A DNA stretch of 10,570 bases from the NCBI GenBank assembly GCA_015491615.1, contig WFVN01000199.1, forward strand, positions 1 to 10,570, in the 5' to 3' direction. Origin of the DNA: Gammaproteobacteria bacterium. Lineage in GTDB: Bacteria > Pseudomonadota > Gammaproteobacteria > S012-40. Both the position numbers and the translations under genes were made by a program. The first letter of the stretch is position 1. Each line of letters starts with the position of its first letter. Of this stretch, positions 1 to 8,718 are shown piece by piece. The notes under the pieces were generated by a model. It did no database searches, was not told where the DNA came from, and saw only the letters and a program-made list of their open reading frames with translations.

Positions 1-51
1 GTAGTAGGATGAGCCTCCCATGCGACGATGCGTACATAGAGGGGGGCGAAC

Positions 52-261
52 ATGGGTAAACGAGTTCGGTGGTGGCAGGGGGGGCGCTGGTTGGCCGCGC
101 TTTTGGCCACTTTGCTGGCGGCTCCGTTGTTGAGTGCCCCGACGGCGCAAGCGGCGGTGCAACAAGAAACGATGCAAGAACTCGATTGCGGTGTCGACGC
201 GGGGGCGGGGGCCGCTACGCCCCCTCCCCCCACCGTGTGGGGGGCCGCGGTGACCGTTTGA
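52..261 (+). CDS. Possible small exported protein, function unknown
   Basis: A 69-residue reading frame that I do not recognise. The N-terminus looks like a signal peptide: basic residues (K3, R4, R6, R12), a hydrophobic run of Leu/Ala at about 14-28, and a plausible cleavage site after the TAQA tetrapeptide (about residues 31-34). The ATG follows a purine-rich GAGGGGGGCG at about 40-49, which could serve as ribosome binding site. The short remainder contains one Cys and a Pro run and ends in hydrophobic residues; it shows no domain. Its 3' half coincides with strong GC hairpins (201-244), so the constraint there may act on RNA rather than protein, or the ORF could be a leader peptide. Codon use is less G/C-biased at third positions than in the large genes nearby. 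The signal peptide supports a real gene; the odd C-terminus argues for caution, and a frameshifted or chance ORF is possible. Confidence 0.42.
   Translation: MGKRVRWWQGGRWLAALLATLLAAPLLSAPTAQAAVQQETMQELDCGVDAGAGAATPPPPTVWGAAVTV
201..244 (+). other. Two mutually exclusive GC hairpins
   Basis: Hairpin A: GGGGG (201-205) and GGGGGC (207-212) pair with GCCCCC (219-224) and CCCCC (226-230), with one C/T mismatch and a 6-base loop. Hairpin B: CCCCCCAC (226-233) pairs perfectly with GTGGGGGG (237-244) around a 3-base loop. The C run at 226-230 belongs to both, so only one can form at a time, the geometry used by attenuators. No T tract follows hairpin B, so neither is a classical intrinsic terminator. 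The structure lies inside the 3' end of the small putative exported ORF. The pairing is read directly from the sequence; any regulatory role is inference. Confidence 0.45.
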
Positions 262-549
262 TTCCCCTGTCCGGTCTTTTCCCGTCTTTGGGAGTATCCG
301 TATCCGTCGTCCGTTGGTCGTGGATCCGAAAAGGCCCGTGACCGACACGCGGAATTTTCGCGCTGCTCCAGGGCGGCGTGATCCTCGTGTGATGCCCGGT
401 GTACGTTCCGTCGTCTCCGGGCCGGGGCCCACAGAGCGGAAGGAGCGGCTTCCCGTCTTCAGAGAGACGTCGAATTCAAGCGCGAATCCCGCCTATGCGC
501 CCGTGCCGCGGTTCACCGTTTCGCATCGCCGGCGATGGTTGCCGGTTTC
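262..549. other. Gene-free stretch
   Basis: I see no supportable gene here on either strand; the plus-strand frames crossing it lack a ribosome binding site and continue as antisense shadows of the minus-strand gene at 550-741. It holds a short tandem GTATCC/GTATCC near 294-305, a GGGCC-GG-GGCCC inverted repeat at 419-430 and a 14-base perfect palindrome at 524-537. No T-tract terminator was found. Confidence 0.5.
524..537. repeat. Perfect 14-base palindrome
   Basis: CATCGCCGGCGATG reads the same on both strands. It sits 13 bases past the stop codon of the small minus-strand gene at 550-741. The overlapping CCGGC (529-533) and GCCGG (541-545) could form a second short hairpin, followed on the plus strand by TTTCTT. 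It could be a weak terminator, a protein binding site or chance in GC-rich DNA. Only the symmetry is certain. Confidence 0.35.
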
Positions 550-741
550 TTACAGCACGATGCGCCAGCCGAAGTCTTCGTCGTGCACGCATTCCAGATC
601 TTCGGCGCTGCCCCAGGAAATGTCGATGCGGTCGATCTCATCCTCGTCACGTACGCCGGCCTCTTCCAGGAGACGTTTGATTTCCCCCCAGGTGAGTTTC
701 CGTTCTCGCCCCGGTCGGACCCGCTGAGTTCCGGGTTTCAT
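550..741 (-). CDS. Small acidic protein, function unknown
   Basis: A 63-residue protein that I cannot assign to a named family. After a basic N-terminal tail (residues 1-15, rich in Arg/Lys/Pro) comes a predicted amphipathic helix (TWGEIKRLLEEAGV, about 17-30). A strongly acidic segment follows (DEDEID), then alternating hydrophobic/acidic stretches ending in GWRIVL, the pattern of a compact alpha/beta domain. There is no signal peptide or membrane segment, so it is probably cytoplasmic. The ATG at 739-741 is preceded on the minus strand by GAGGGGGC about 8 bases upstream, a good ribosome binding site, and a sigma-70-like promoter lies at 774-802. It is divergent from the ankyrin-repeat gene. 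The patterned composition and matching control signals make it a better gene than any overlapping plus-strand frame. Confidence 0.72.
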   Translation of the reverse strand: MKPGTQRVRPGRERKLTWGEIKRLLEEAGVRDEDEIDRIDISWGSAEDLECVHDEDFGWRIVL

Positions 742-773
742 TGCCCAAGCCCCCTCATGTTTTCCGCCTATGT

Positions 774-802
774 TTTGTAGGTGTTTGGTGCGGAGGCGTC
801 AA
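774..802 (-). promoter_or_regulatory. Sigma-70-like promoter for the 63-residue minus-strand gene
   Basis: On the minus strand, TTGACG (797-802, five of six matches to the -35 consensus) and TACAAA (774-779, four of six to the -10) are separated by exactly 17 bases. Transcription would start near 767, giving a leader of about 25 bases that contains the ribosome binding site for the gene starting at 741. It lies in the divergent gap with the ankyrin gene. The motif match is seen directly; activity is inferred. Confidence 0.5.
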
Positions 803-843
803 GACATTTTCAAGGGTATCGCCGTGCTGGCCGATGAGGGGGC

Positions 844-850
844 AGGAGGT
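844..850 (+). promoter_or_regulatory. Ribosome binding site deciding the ankyrin gene start
   Basis: AGGAGGT, an almost full anti-Shine-Dalgarno match, lies 7 bases before the ATG at 858. It favours this ATG over an in-frame ATG at 741, which has no such site and would bury the signal peptide behind 39 extra residues. Confidence 0.8.
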
Positions 851-857
851 ATTAATT

Positions 858-1640
858 ATGCGACATGGGTGGATTCCCTGGTTGTTGACCCTGTGTCTGC
901 CGGCGGGTGTCGTCTTGGCGCAGGCGCCGGCGACCGATTGGGGGCAGGTGTTGCGCCAGGCGGCGGCGGGTGGACGCTTGACGCAGGTGGAATCGGCCCT
1001 CATCGCCGGGGCAGGGGTGGATGCCGCCAACTCCCGGGGTATCACGCCCCTCATGCAGGCGGTGTTCTACGGTAACCGTGCGGTGGCCGCGCGCCTGTTG
1101 GCTGCCGGTGCCGACCCTGCCGCGCAGGACGCCCGTGGGCGCACGCCGTTGATGCTCGCGGCGCGGCGTGGCGACGCCGACCTGGTGCGCCTGCTGTTGG
1201 ATGCTGGCGCGCCGGCGGAGACGGCCGACGCGCGCGGCGTCACCGCCCTGGATCTGGCAGTGCAATCGGGCTCCCTGGCGGTGGTGGAGTTGCTCCTGGC
1301 GCATGGAGCCGACGCCGGTCACACGGGCCCCGCCGGCCTCACTCCTTTGCACCGAGCGGCGAGCCTCGGGCGGGTGGATTTGGCGCGCGCCCTCCTCACC
1401 GCCGGTGCCGATGTCAACGCCAAGAGCGCCAACGGCACCACCCCTCTCATGATCGCCGCCGCCCAGGGGGGGGAGGCGCTGGTGGAGGTGCTGCTCACCG
1501 CCGGCGCCAAAGTGGACGGTCAGGGTCCCGGCGGCACCGATGCCCCGCGAAACGCCCAAGTGGCCGGCTTCGAAGACATTTTCGACCTTCTGGAGGAGGC
1601 CAAGTCCGAGCAAGGGGCGGAAAGCGAAGACGGCGGCTAG
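858..1640 (+). CDS. Exported ankyrin-repeat protein
   Basis: A 260-residue protein with a signal peptide (residues 1 to about 23: WIPWLLTLCLPAGVVLAQA, likely cut after AQA), so probably periplasmic. The mature part is an ankyrin stack. There is a divergent capping repeat at about 26-58. Five clearer repeats begin near residues 60, 93, 126, 159 and 192, each with the G-x-TPLxxA start and LLxAGA end (for example RGRTPLML at 94-101 and NGTTPLMI at 192-199). A degenerate last repeat at about 225-247 and an acidic tail (EQGAESEDGG) follow. Ankyrin repeats mediate protein-protein binding and carry no catalysis; the partner is unknown. The start is set by a strong AGGAGGT site. The acyltransferase gene follows after only 17 bases, so the two are likely cotranscribed with the FMN gene. 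The partner may be an envelope protein; I see no direct evidence for which. Confidence 0.92.
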   Translation: MRHGWIPWLLTLCLPAGVVLAQAPATDWGQVLRQAAAGGRLTQVESALIAGAGVDAANSRGITPLMQAVFYGNRAVAARLLAAGADPAAQDARGRTPLMLAARRGDADLVRLLLDAGAPAETADARGVTALDLAVQSGSLAVVELLLAHGADAGHTGPAGLTPLHRAASLGRVDLARALLTAGADVNAKSANGTTPLMIAAAQGGEALVEVLLTAGAKVDGQGPGGTDAPRNAQVAGFEDIFDLLEEAKSEQGAESEDGG

Positions 1641-1657
1641 GCTGTTATCATCCGGGC

Positions 1658-2377
1658 ATGAATGATTGGATCCCCTGGGCGGCCTTCGCCATCGCGTTCG
1701 TCGTGTTTGTGGGGTGGTGGGTGGCGATGCGCCTGGAGGCCGCCGCCGAGGCCGATTGGGGGCGCCCCTGGCTGAACCGCCTCGATGGTCTCAACCGCCT
1801 GTTCTGCCGCCGTTACCACCGCTTGCGGGCCGATTTCCTACCGCTCCCCGAACGGGGGCCGGCGGTATTGGCCGCCAACCACCTCTCCGGCCTCGACCCC
1901 CTGCTCCTCATCGCCAGCGCCCGCCGCCCCTTGCGATTCCTCATCGCCCGCGAGCAATACGAGCGCTTCGGTCTCACCTGGCTGTTCCGCGCCGTGGGCT
2001 GCATCCCCGTGGACCGCGGCCACCGGCCCGAGCTGGCCTTGCGCGAGGCCCTGCGCGCCCTGCAGGCGGGGGAGGTGGTGGCGATCTTTCCCCAGGGACG
2101 CATCCACGTCCCCGGGCGCGACCGCCCACCGCGCCTCAAGCCCGGGGCGGTGCGCCTGGCGCAACACCTGGCGTGCCCGCTGGTGCCTTGCCGGGTGGAC
2201 GGGGTGCGCGGTGCCGGCCTGGTGGCGGCGGCGGTGTTCCTCCCCAGCCGCGCGCGCGTCACCGCCTATCCGCCCATGGACTGTGCCGAACGGTCCGTGG
2301 AGGACTGTCTGGCGCGGCTGGAATGCATCTTGAATGCCTCCTCGGCGGAAGCGGTCCCCGCCGCCTGCGCCGATTGA
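1658..2377 (+). CDS. Lysophospholipid (1-acylglycerol-3-phosphate-type) acyltransferase, PlsC family
   Basis: A 239-residue PlsC-family enzyme, expected to transfer an acyl chain from acyl-ACP or acyl-CoA to a lysophospholipid or related acceptor at the inner face of the cytoplasmic membrane. A single hydrophobic segment (about 5-24) anchors the N-terminus. The catalytic HX4D motif is NHLSGLD (74-80, H75 and D80). Block II is CIPVDRG (115-121), block III is FPQGRI (144-149) and block IV is KPGA (161-164). Length matches typical family members. Block III normally reads FPEG; here the acidic residue that helps bind the phosphate acceptor is Gln, so the substrate may differ from classical lysophosphatidic acid. 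The ATG has only a weak upstream site, suggesting translation coupled to the ankyrin gene 17 bases before. The FMN protein gene follows after 6 bases. Family assignment is secure; acceptor specificity is not, so plsC is not assigned as symbol. Confidence 0.9.
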   Translation: MNDWIPWAAFAIAFVVFVGWWVAMRLEAAAEADWGRPWLNRLDGLNRLFCRRYHRLRADFLPLPERGPAVLAANHLSGLDPLLLIASARRPLRFLIAREQYERFGLTWLFRAVGCIPVDRGHRPELALREALRALQAGEVVAIFPQGRIHVPGRDRPPRLKPGAVRLAQHLACPLVPCRVDGVRGAGLVAAAVFLPSRARVTAYPPMDCAERSVEDCLARLECILNASSAEAVPAACAD

Positions 2378-2382
2378 GGAGG
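2376..2382 (+). promoter_or_regulatory. Ribosome binding site overlapping the acyltransferase stop codon
   Basis: GAGGAGG starts within the TGA stop of the acyltransferase and ends one base before the ATG at 2384. The exact start is clear from the site and the 6-base gap. The arrangement implies the two genes share a transcript and probably coupled translation. Confidence 0.7.
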
Positions 2383-2383
2383 C

Positions 2384-3868
2384 ATGATCGACCCGCAACT
2401 CACCGTTCTGGAGGTCTTCTACTGGCTGGTGGTGGTGCTGGGCTGGCTGGCCGGCATCGTCATGTTGGTGTTGGCGGTGGTGTTCATCTACGACCTGGTG
2501 CAGCCACGCCATGCCGTGTTGCGCAACTTCCCGGTCATCGGTCACTTGCGCTATTTCCTGGAACGCCAGGGGGAGTACTTTCGCCAGTACTTTTTCGCCC
2601 ACGACCGGGAGGAGCTGCCCTTCAACCGTGCCACTCGCGCCTGGGTGTACCGTACCGCCAAGGGCCTCGGGGGGCTCATCGGCTTCGGTTCCACCAACGA
2701 TTTGCGCGAGCCCGGTTCCATCGTCTTCGTTAACTCCCCTTATCCGCTCCTGGAGGAGGAGTGCCAGGAGGCACCGCCGCGCATCATCGGTCCCGACTGC
2801 CCCCACCCCTTCCACGCTCCGCGCGTGTTCAACATTTCCGGCATGAGCTACGGGGCCCTCTCCGCGCCGGCGGTGCGCGCTCTCTCCCGCGGCGCCGCCG
2901 AGGCGCGTGTGTGGCTCAACACCGGTGAGGGCGGGCTCGCCCCCTATCACCTGGAGGGCGGCGGGGACCTGATCTTCCAGATCGGCACCGCCAAATACGG
3001 GGTGCGCGACGAACGGGGACGTCTGTGCGACCGCCGTCTGCGTCAGGTGGCGCGCCGGGTGGCCGCCTTCGAGATCAAGGTTTCCCAGGGAGCCAAGCCG
3101 GGTCGCGGTGGGGTACTGCCGGGGGTGAAGGTGACCGAAGAGGTCGCCGCCATCCGCGGCATCCCGGCAGGAAGGCCCTCGTGCAGCCCCAACCGTCACC
3201 GGGAGATCAAGACCCCGGACGATCTTCTGGACATGATCGCCCACGTGCGTGACGTCACCGGCCGGCCGGTGGGGTTCAAGACGGTGCTCTCCTCGGATGT
3301 CTTTCCGCGCCGCCTGTTCGAGGCCATCCTCCGTCGCGGTCCCGACAGTGCCCCGGACTTTGTCACCATCGACGGCGGCGAGGGGGGCTCCGGGGCGGCG
3401 CCGCAGATCCTCGCCGACCACGTGGGCCTGTCCATTCGCGAATCCCTGCCCCTGTTCGTGGACGTCCTTTTGGAAGCGGGGTTGCGCGAGCGCATCCGGG
3501 TGGTGGCCTCGGGTAAGCTGGTGACTTCGGCGCAGGTGGCCTGGGCCCTGTGCGCCGGGGCCGACTTCGTCGTCTCGGCGCGCGGCTTCATGTTCGCCCT
3601 CGGTTGCATCCAGGCACGCCAGTGCCATCAGGACACCTGCCCCACCGGCATCACCACCCAGAACCGGCGCCTGCAACGGGGGTTGGTGGTGGAGGAGAAG
3701 GCGCGACGGGTGGCCAACTACGCCCACTGGGTGAACGTGGAGGTGGACAAGCTGGCGCACGCCTGCGGCCTGGCACATGCGCGCCTGTTCCGGCGCGAGC
3801 ACATCCGCATCGTCCAGCGGGCCGGCGTATCAAGGCCCATGCACGTTCTCCATCCCTATCCGGATTGA
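2384..3868 (+). CDS. Membrane-anchored FMN-binding glutamate synthase family protein
   Basis: A 494-residue member of the FMN-binding glutamate-synthase-like family, which carries the synthase FMN barrel and iron-sulfur site but not the N-terminal glutamine amidotransferase domain of GltB. An N-terminal hydrophobic segment (about 11-36) tethers it to the membrane. Barrel landmarks are FNISGMSYGALS (149-160), NTGEGG (179-184), KPGRGGVLPG (238-247), the FMN phosphate-binding-type DGGEGGSGAAP (330-340) and a GADFVVSARGFM stretch (392-403). C408, C414 and C419 in CIQARQCHQDTCPTG fit the C-X5-C-X4-C ligand pattern of the glutamate synthase [3Fe-4S] cluster. Without a glutaminase it probably cannot make glutamate from glutamine alone; an oxidoreductase acting on another substrate, or with ammonia, is possible. 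It is last in the ankyrin/acyltransferase cluster, and its 3' end overlaps the convergent kinase gene by 13 bases. Family certain, reaction unknown. Confidence 0.92.
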   Translation: MIDPQLTVLEVFYWLVVVLGWLAGIVMLVLAVVFIYDLVQPRHAVLRNFPVIGHLRYFLERQGEYFRQYFFAHDREELPFNRATRAWVYRTAKGLGGLIGFGSTNDLREPGSIVFVNSPYPLLEEECQEAPPRIIGPDCPHPFHAPRVFNISGMSYGALSAPAVRALSRGAAEARVWLNTGEGGLAPYHLEGGGDLIFQIGTAKYGVRDERGRLCDRRLRQVARRVAAFEIKVSQGAKPGRGGVLPGVKVTEEVAAIRGIPAGRPSCSPNRHREIKTPDDLLDMIAHVRDVTGRPVGFKTVLSSDVFPRRLFEAILRRGPDSAPDFVTIDGGEGGSGAAPQILADHVGLSIRESLPLFVDVLLEAGLRERIRVVASGKLVTSAQVAWALCAGADFVVSARGFMFALGCIQARQCHQDTCPTGITTQNRRLQRGLVVEEKARRVANYAHWVNVEVDKLAHACGLAHARLFRREHIRIVQRAGVSRPMHVLHPYPD

Positions 3869-5253
3869 GGGGGCGATTGTGTGTCGGGCAGGGTCACGGT
3901 GACTCTCAGCCCCCCCAGGGAGGATTCACCGAGGTGGATCTCGAGCCCATTGAGGGTGGCGATGCGGTGGACGATGGACAGGCCAAGTCCCGAGCCGGGA
4001 GCGCGCGTGCCCGGTCCTCGGTAGAAGCGCTGAAAGACCCGCTCGCGCTCCTGCTCGGGGATTCCGGGGCCGGAATCGGACACCACCAGCTCCGTGGTCT
4101 CGCCGTGGGTGTGCACGTCCACCTGCACCTGGCCGCCTGCCGGCGTGTAGCGGATGGCGTTTTGCACCAGATTGTGGAGGAGGACGGCAAGGCCCTCGCG
4201 ATGACTGCGCACGAACTGGCCGCGGTGCCCGGTCAAGGCCAATTCGATGTCCTTTTCCAGGGCCTCGGGAGCGAGACCGGAAAGGACGTCTTCGGCGAGG
4301 ATGTAGAGGTCGAAGAGACGGGTGTCGATCCGGTTGCGTCCCGGATCCAGGCGTGCCAGGGTGAGGAGCTGGTCCACCAGGTGGGCGGCCCGGTCCACTC
4401 CCTTCATCACCTGCCGCAGGGCTTGTTCCCGTTGTTCCGGGTCCTCGGTACGCAGGGCCACTTGGGCCTGGGTCTTGAGGGCCGCCAGGGGGGTGCGCAG
4501 CTCGTGGGCGGCGTCGGAAGTAAAGCGCCGCTCGTTGTCCAACGCCTCTTCCACCCGCTGGATGAGTCGGTTCACCGCATTCGCCAGGGGGCGGGCCTCT
4601 ACCGGGAATGCCTCCGGCTGCAGAGGACGCAGTGTGTCCACGCCACGGTGGGTGAGGGCCTGGGCCAGGCGCTGGAAAGGAGAGAGGGCCCGGCCGGTGC
4701 TCCAGTGGACGAAAAGGAACAACAGCGGCAGGGCAATCGCCAAGGGCAGGAGCAGATGCGCGGTGAGGCAGTCGGCCATCGCCGTGCGTTTGGAGCGACG
4801 CTCGCCGAGCTGCACGCGGATGTCACCGTCTTCGGTCTGGAGGGAATACACGCGCCAAGGTTCGCCGTCGATGAGCACGTCGGAAAAGCCCCGGTTGCGG
4901 TGCGACAGAGGCAGGGCCGGGGCATTATGGGAGCGCAGCGCCAGGCGGTCGTGCTCGATCCAGATTTGGAAGGCGAGGTCGTCTTCGGGCGTTCGCTCCG
5001 TATCCCATTCGCTGCGGGCCACTGCTTCACCGAACTTGGAATGGCCGTCCAGCTCGGCGAACCAGCGTTCCTCGTGCACCTCGTGCAGGCTGAGGGCGAG
5101 CATGGCACGGGCGAGGTGGACGAGGTGAGCGTCGAGGAGGGCGTTCACCTGGGTACGCGCATTCCAATAGGCTACGATGGCCCCCGTCAGCCATGCGACG
5201 AGGGTGAAGCCGGCGAAGGCCAGGGCCAGGCGTCGCCGCAGGGAGTGCCTCAT
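3856..5253 (-). CDS. QseC/PmrB-type sensor histidine kinase
   Basis: A 465-residue membrane sensor kinase that should phosphorylate the response regulator encoded just upstream. Transmembrane segments lie at about 8-29 and 164-184, flanking a periplasmic sensor region of about 130 residues. A HAMP-like linker follows (about 185-238). The H box is FTSDAAHELRTPLAAL (244-259) with phospho-acceptor H250. The ATP-binding domain shows an N box (LLHNLVQNAIRYT, 358-370), G1 (DSGPGIP, 393-399), an F-box (VFQRFYRG, 406-413) and G2 (GSGLGLSIV, 420-428). All key residues are present, so it is probably active. The ATG overlaps the regulator stop as ATGA, indicating translational coupling. It resembles QseC and PmrB-like kinases of Proteobacteria, but the signal cannot be read from the sensor region. 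Its stop (TAG, 3856-3858) lies inside the end of the convergent FMN gene. Confidence 0.93.
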   Translation of the reverse strand: MRHSLRRRLALAFAGFTLVAWLTGAIVAYWNARTQVNALLDAHLVHLARAMLALSLHEVHEERWFAELDGHSKFGEAVARSEWDTERTPEDDLAFQIWIEHDRLALRSHNAPALPLSHRNRGFSDVLIDGEPWRVYSLQTEDGDIRVQLGERRSKRTAMADCLTAHLLLPLAIALPLLFLFVHWSTGRALSPFQRLAQALTHRGVDTLRPLQPEAFPVEARPLANAVNRLIQRVEEALDNERRFTSDAAHELRTPLAALKTQAQVALRTEDPEQREQALRQVMKGVDRAAHLVDQLLTLARLDPGRNRIDTRLFDLYILAEDVLSGLAPEALEKDIELALTGHRGQFVRSHREGLAVLLHNLVQNAIRYTPAGGQVQVDVHTHGETTELVVSDSGPGIPEQERERVFQRFYRGPGTRAPGSGLGLSIVHRIATLNGLEIHLGESSLGGLRVTVTLPDTQSPPQSG

Positions 5254-5918
5254 TCTTCGCGAGGCTTGTCGATGATGTAGCCCACCCCACGAATGGTGCG
5301 GATCAACTCGACCCCCAGCTTGCGGCGCAAGTGGTGGATGTGCACTTCCACCGTGTTGCTCTCCACTTCCGCATTCCAGGAGTACAGCCCCCCTTCGAGG
5401 CGGTTGCGCGACATGACCTTGCCGCGGTTCTCCAGGAGCATTTGCAGGATGGCGAACTCGCGCGGCGAGATGTCCACCGGCTCGCCCCGGAGGGTGACCT
5501 CGTGGGCGGCGGGGTCCATCACCAGGTCACCATGGCGGATGATGGGCGAGGCGCGGCCGCTACGCCGCCGTAACAGGGCACGGATGCGGGCGCCCAGCTC
5601 TTCCAGCTCGAAGGGCTTGGTGAGGTAGTCGTCGGCCCCCGAATCGAGGCCGGTGATGCGGTCGCTCACCGCATCGCGGGCGGTGAGAATGAGCACCGGC
5701 AGGTCCTCGCCCGTCTCGCGCAGGCGGGTCAGAAACTCCAGCCCCGACATGCCGGGCAGGCCCAGGTCGAGGATGAGGAGGTCGTACTCGCCCGTCTCCA
5801 GAGCCAGTTGCGCCGCTTCGGCATGTTCCACCCAGTCCACAGCGTAACCTTGTTGGCTGAGGCCGGCGCGTACGCCGTCCCCCAGGAGGGTGTCGTCTTC
5901 CACCACCAGCAGGCGCAT
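5250..5918 (-). CDS. OmpR/QseB-family response regulator
   Basis: A 222-residue two-domain regulator, a transcription factor activated by phosphorylation from its partner kinase. The receiver domain (about 1-115) has acidic residues D8 and D9, phospho-acceptor D51 in LLILDLGLPGMSG, T79 in LTARD and K101 in LTKPFE. The C-terminal winged-helix DNA-binding domain (about 125-220) shows the DISPREFAILQMLLENRG segment, the NTVEVHIHHLRRKLG recognition region and the closing RTIRGVGYII. An in-frame ATG 26 codons upstream (5996) exists, but the chosen ATG (5916-5918) starts directly at the conserved receiver strand MRLLVVEDD and has a GGAAGGG site just upstream. Its stop overlaps the kinase start (ATGA). 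It is closest in type to QseB and PmrA/BasR; target genes are unknown. It diverges from clpB, and an inverted repeat at 5962-5974 may serve in its control. Confidence 0.93.
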   Translation of the reverse strand: MRLLVVEDDTLLGDGVRAGLSQQGYAVDWVEHAEAAQLALETGEYDLLILDLGLPGMSGLEFLTRLRETGEDLPVLILTARDAVSDRITGLDSGADDYLTKPFELEELGARIRALLRRRSGRASPIIRHGDLVMDPAAHEVTLRGEPVDISPREFAILQMLLENRGKVMSRNRLEGGLYSWNAEVESNTVEVHIHHLRRKLGVELIRTIRGVGYIIDKPREE

Positions 5919-5947
5919 GATCCCTTCCGTTCGTTTTGGGAAAGCTA

Positions 5948-5975
5948 TTTTTACCCCTGTCGGACGAAGCGTCCA
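5948..5975 (-). promoter_or_regulatory. Candidate promoter with inverted repeat upstream of the response regulator
   Basis: On the minus strand TGGACG (5970-5975, four of six) and TAAAAA (5948-5953, four of six) are 16 bases apart and lie 30 to 57 bases before the regulator ATG. The perfect inverted repeat GGACG-AAG-CGTCC (5962-5974) overlaps the -35 and spacer and could be an operator. The repeat is seen directly; both promoter hexamers are imperfect, so the promoter call is tentative. Confidence 0.32.
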
Positions 5976-6029
5976 GAAGGCGAATGAGGGGGCCATGATC
6001 TAGGCTGGGGTGGGAGCGCGACGGACGGG

Positions 6030-6058
6030 CTTGAAACCCACGGGAAGGGCCCCCATGT
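6030..6058 (+). promoter_or_regulatory. RpoH (sigma-32) heat-shock promoter of clpB
   Basis: CTTGAAA (6030-6036) and CCCCATGT (6051-6058) match the established sigma-32 elements CTTGAAA and CCCCATNT, with a 14-base spacer inside the known range. Transcription should begin near 6064-6067, leaving a leader of about 40 bases with an AGGAG ribosome binding site at 6092-6096. Its position just before a heat-shock chaperone gene makes chance unlikely. Confidence 0.9.
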
Positions 6059-6104
6059 TGGTCTTTAGCGAACACGGACAAATCACGACGTAGGAGCCCG
6101 AACC

Positions 6105-8696
<2,592 letters not shown>

Positions 8697-8718
8697 CGCG
8701 GGTTCGGGCGCCACTGGA

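Noticed and set aside
201..244. Classical rho-independent terminator after the small exported ORF
   Set aside because: The hairpins are strong but no T tract follows, and the structure lies before the stop codon.
314..727. A 137-residue plus-strand frame over the gene-free stretch and the small minus-strand gene
   Set aside because: It has no ribosome binding site, a Ser/Arg-rich low-complexity product, and overlaps a better-supported gene on the other strand.
741..857. N-terminal extension of the ankyrin protein from the ATG at 741
   Set aside because: It would place 39 residues before a normal signal peptide, and the strong AGGAGGT site at 844-850 points to the ATG at 858.
1838..3802. A 654-residue open frame antisense to the acyltransferase and FMN genes
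   Set aside because: It spans two well-supported genes, is rich in His/Gly/Arg without motifs and is explained by codon bias.
3550..5280. A 576-residue plus-strand open frame across the FMN gene end and the kinase gene
   Set aside because: It crosses the boundary of two unrelated, clearly recognised genes and has no recognisable domain.
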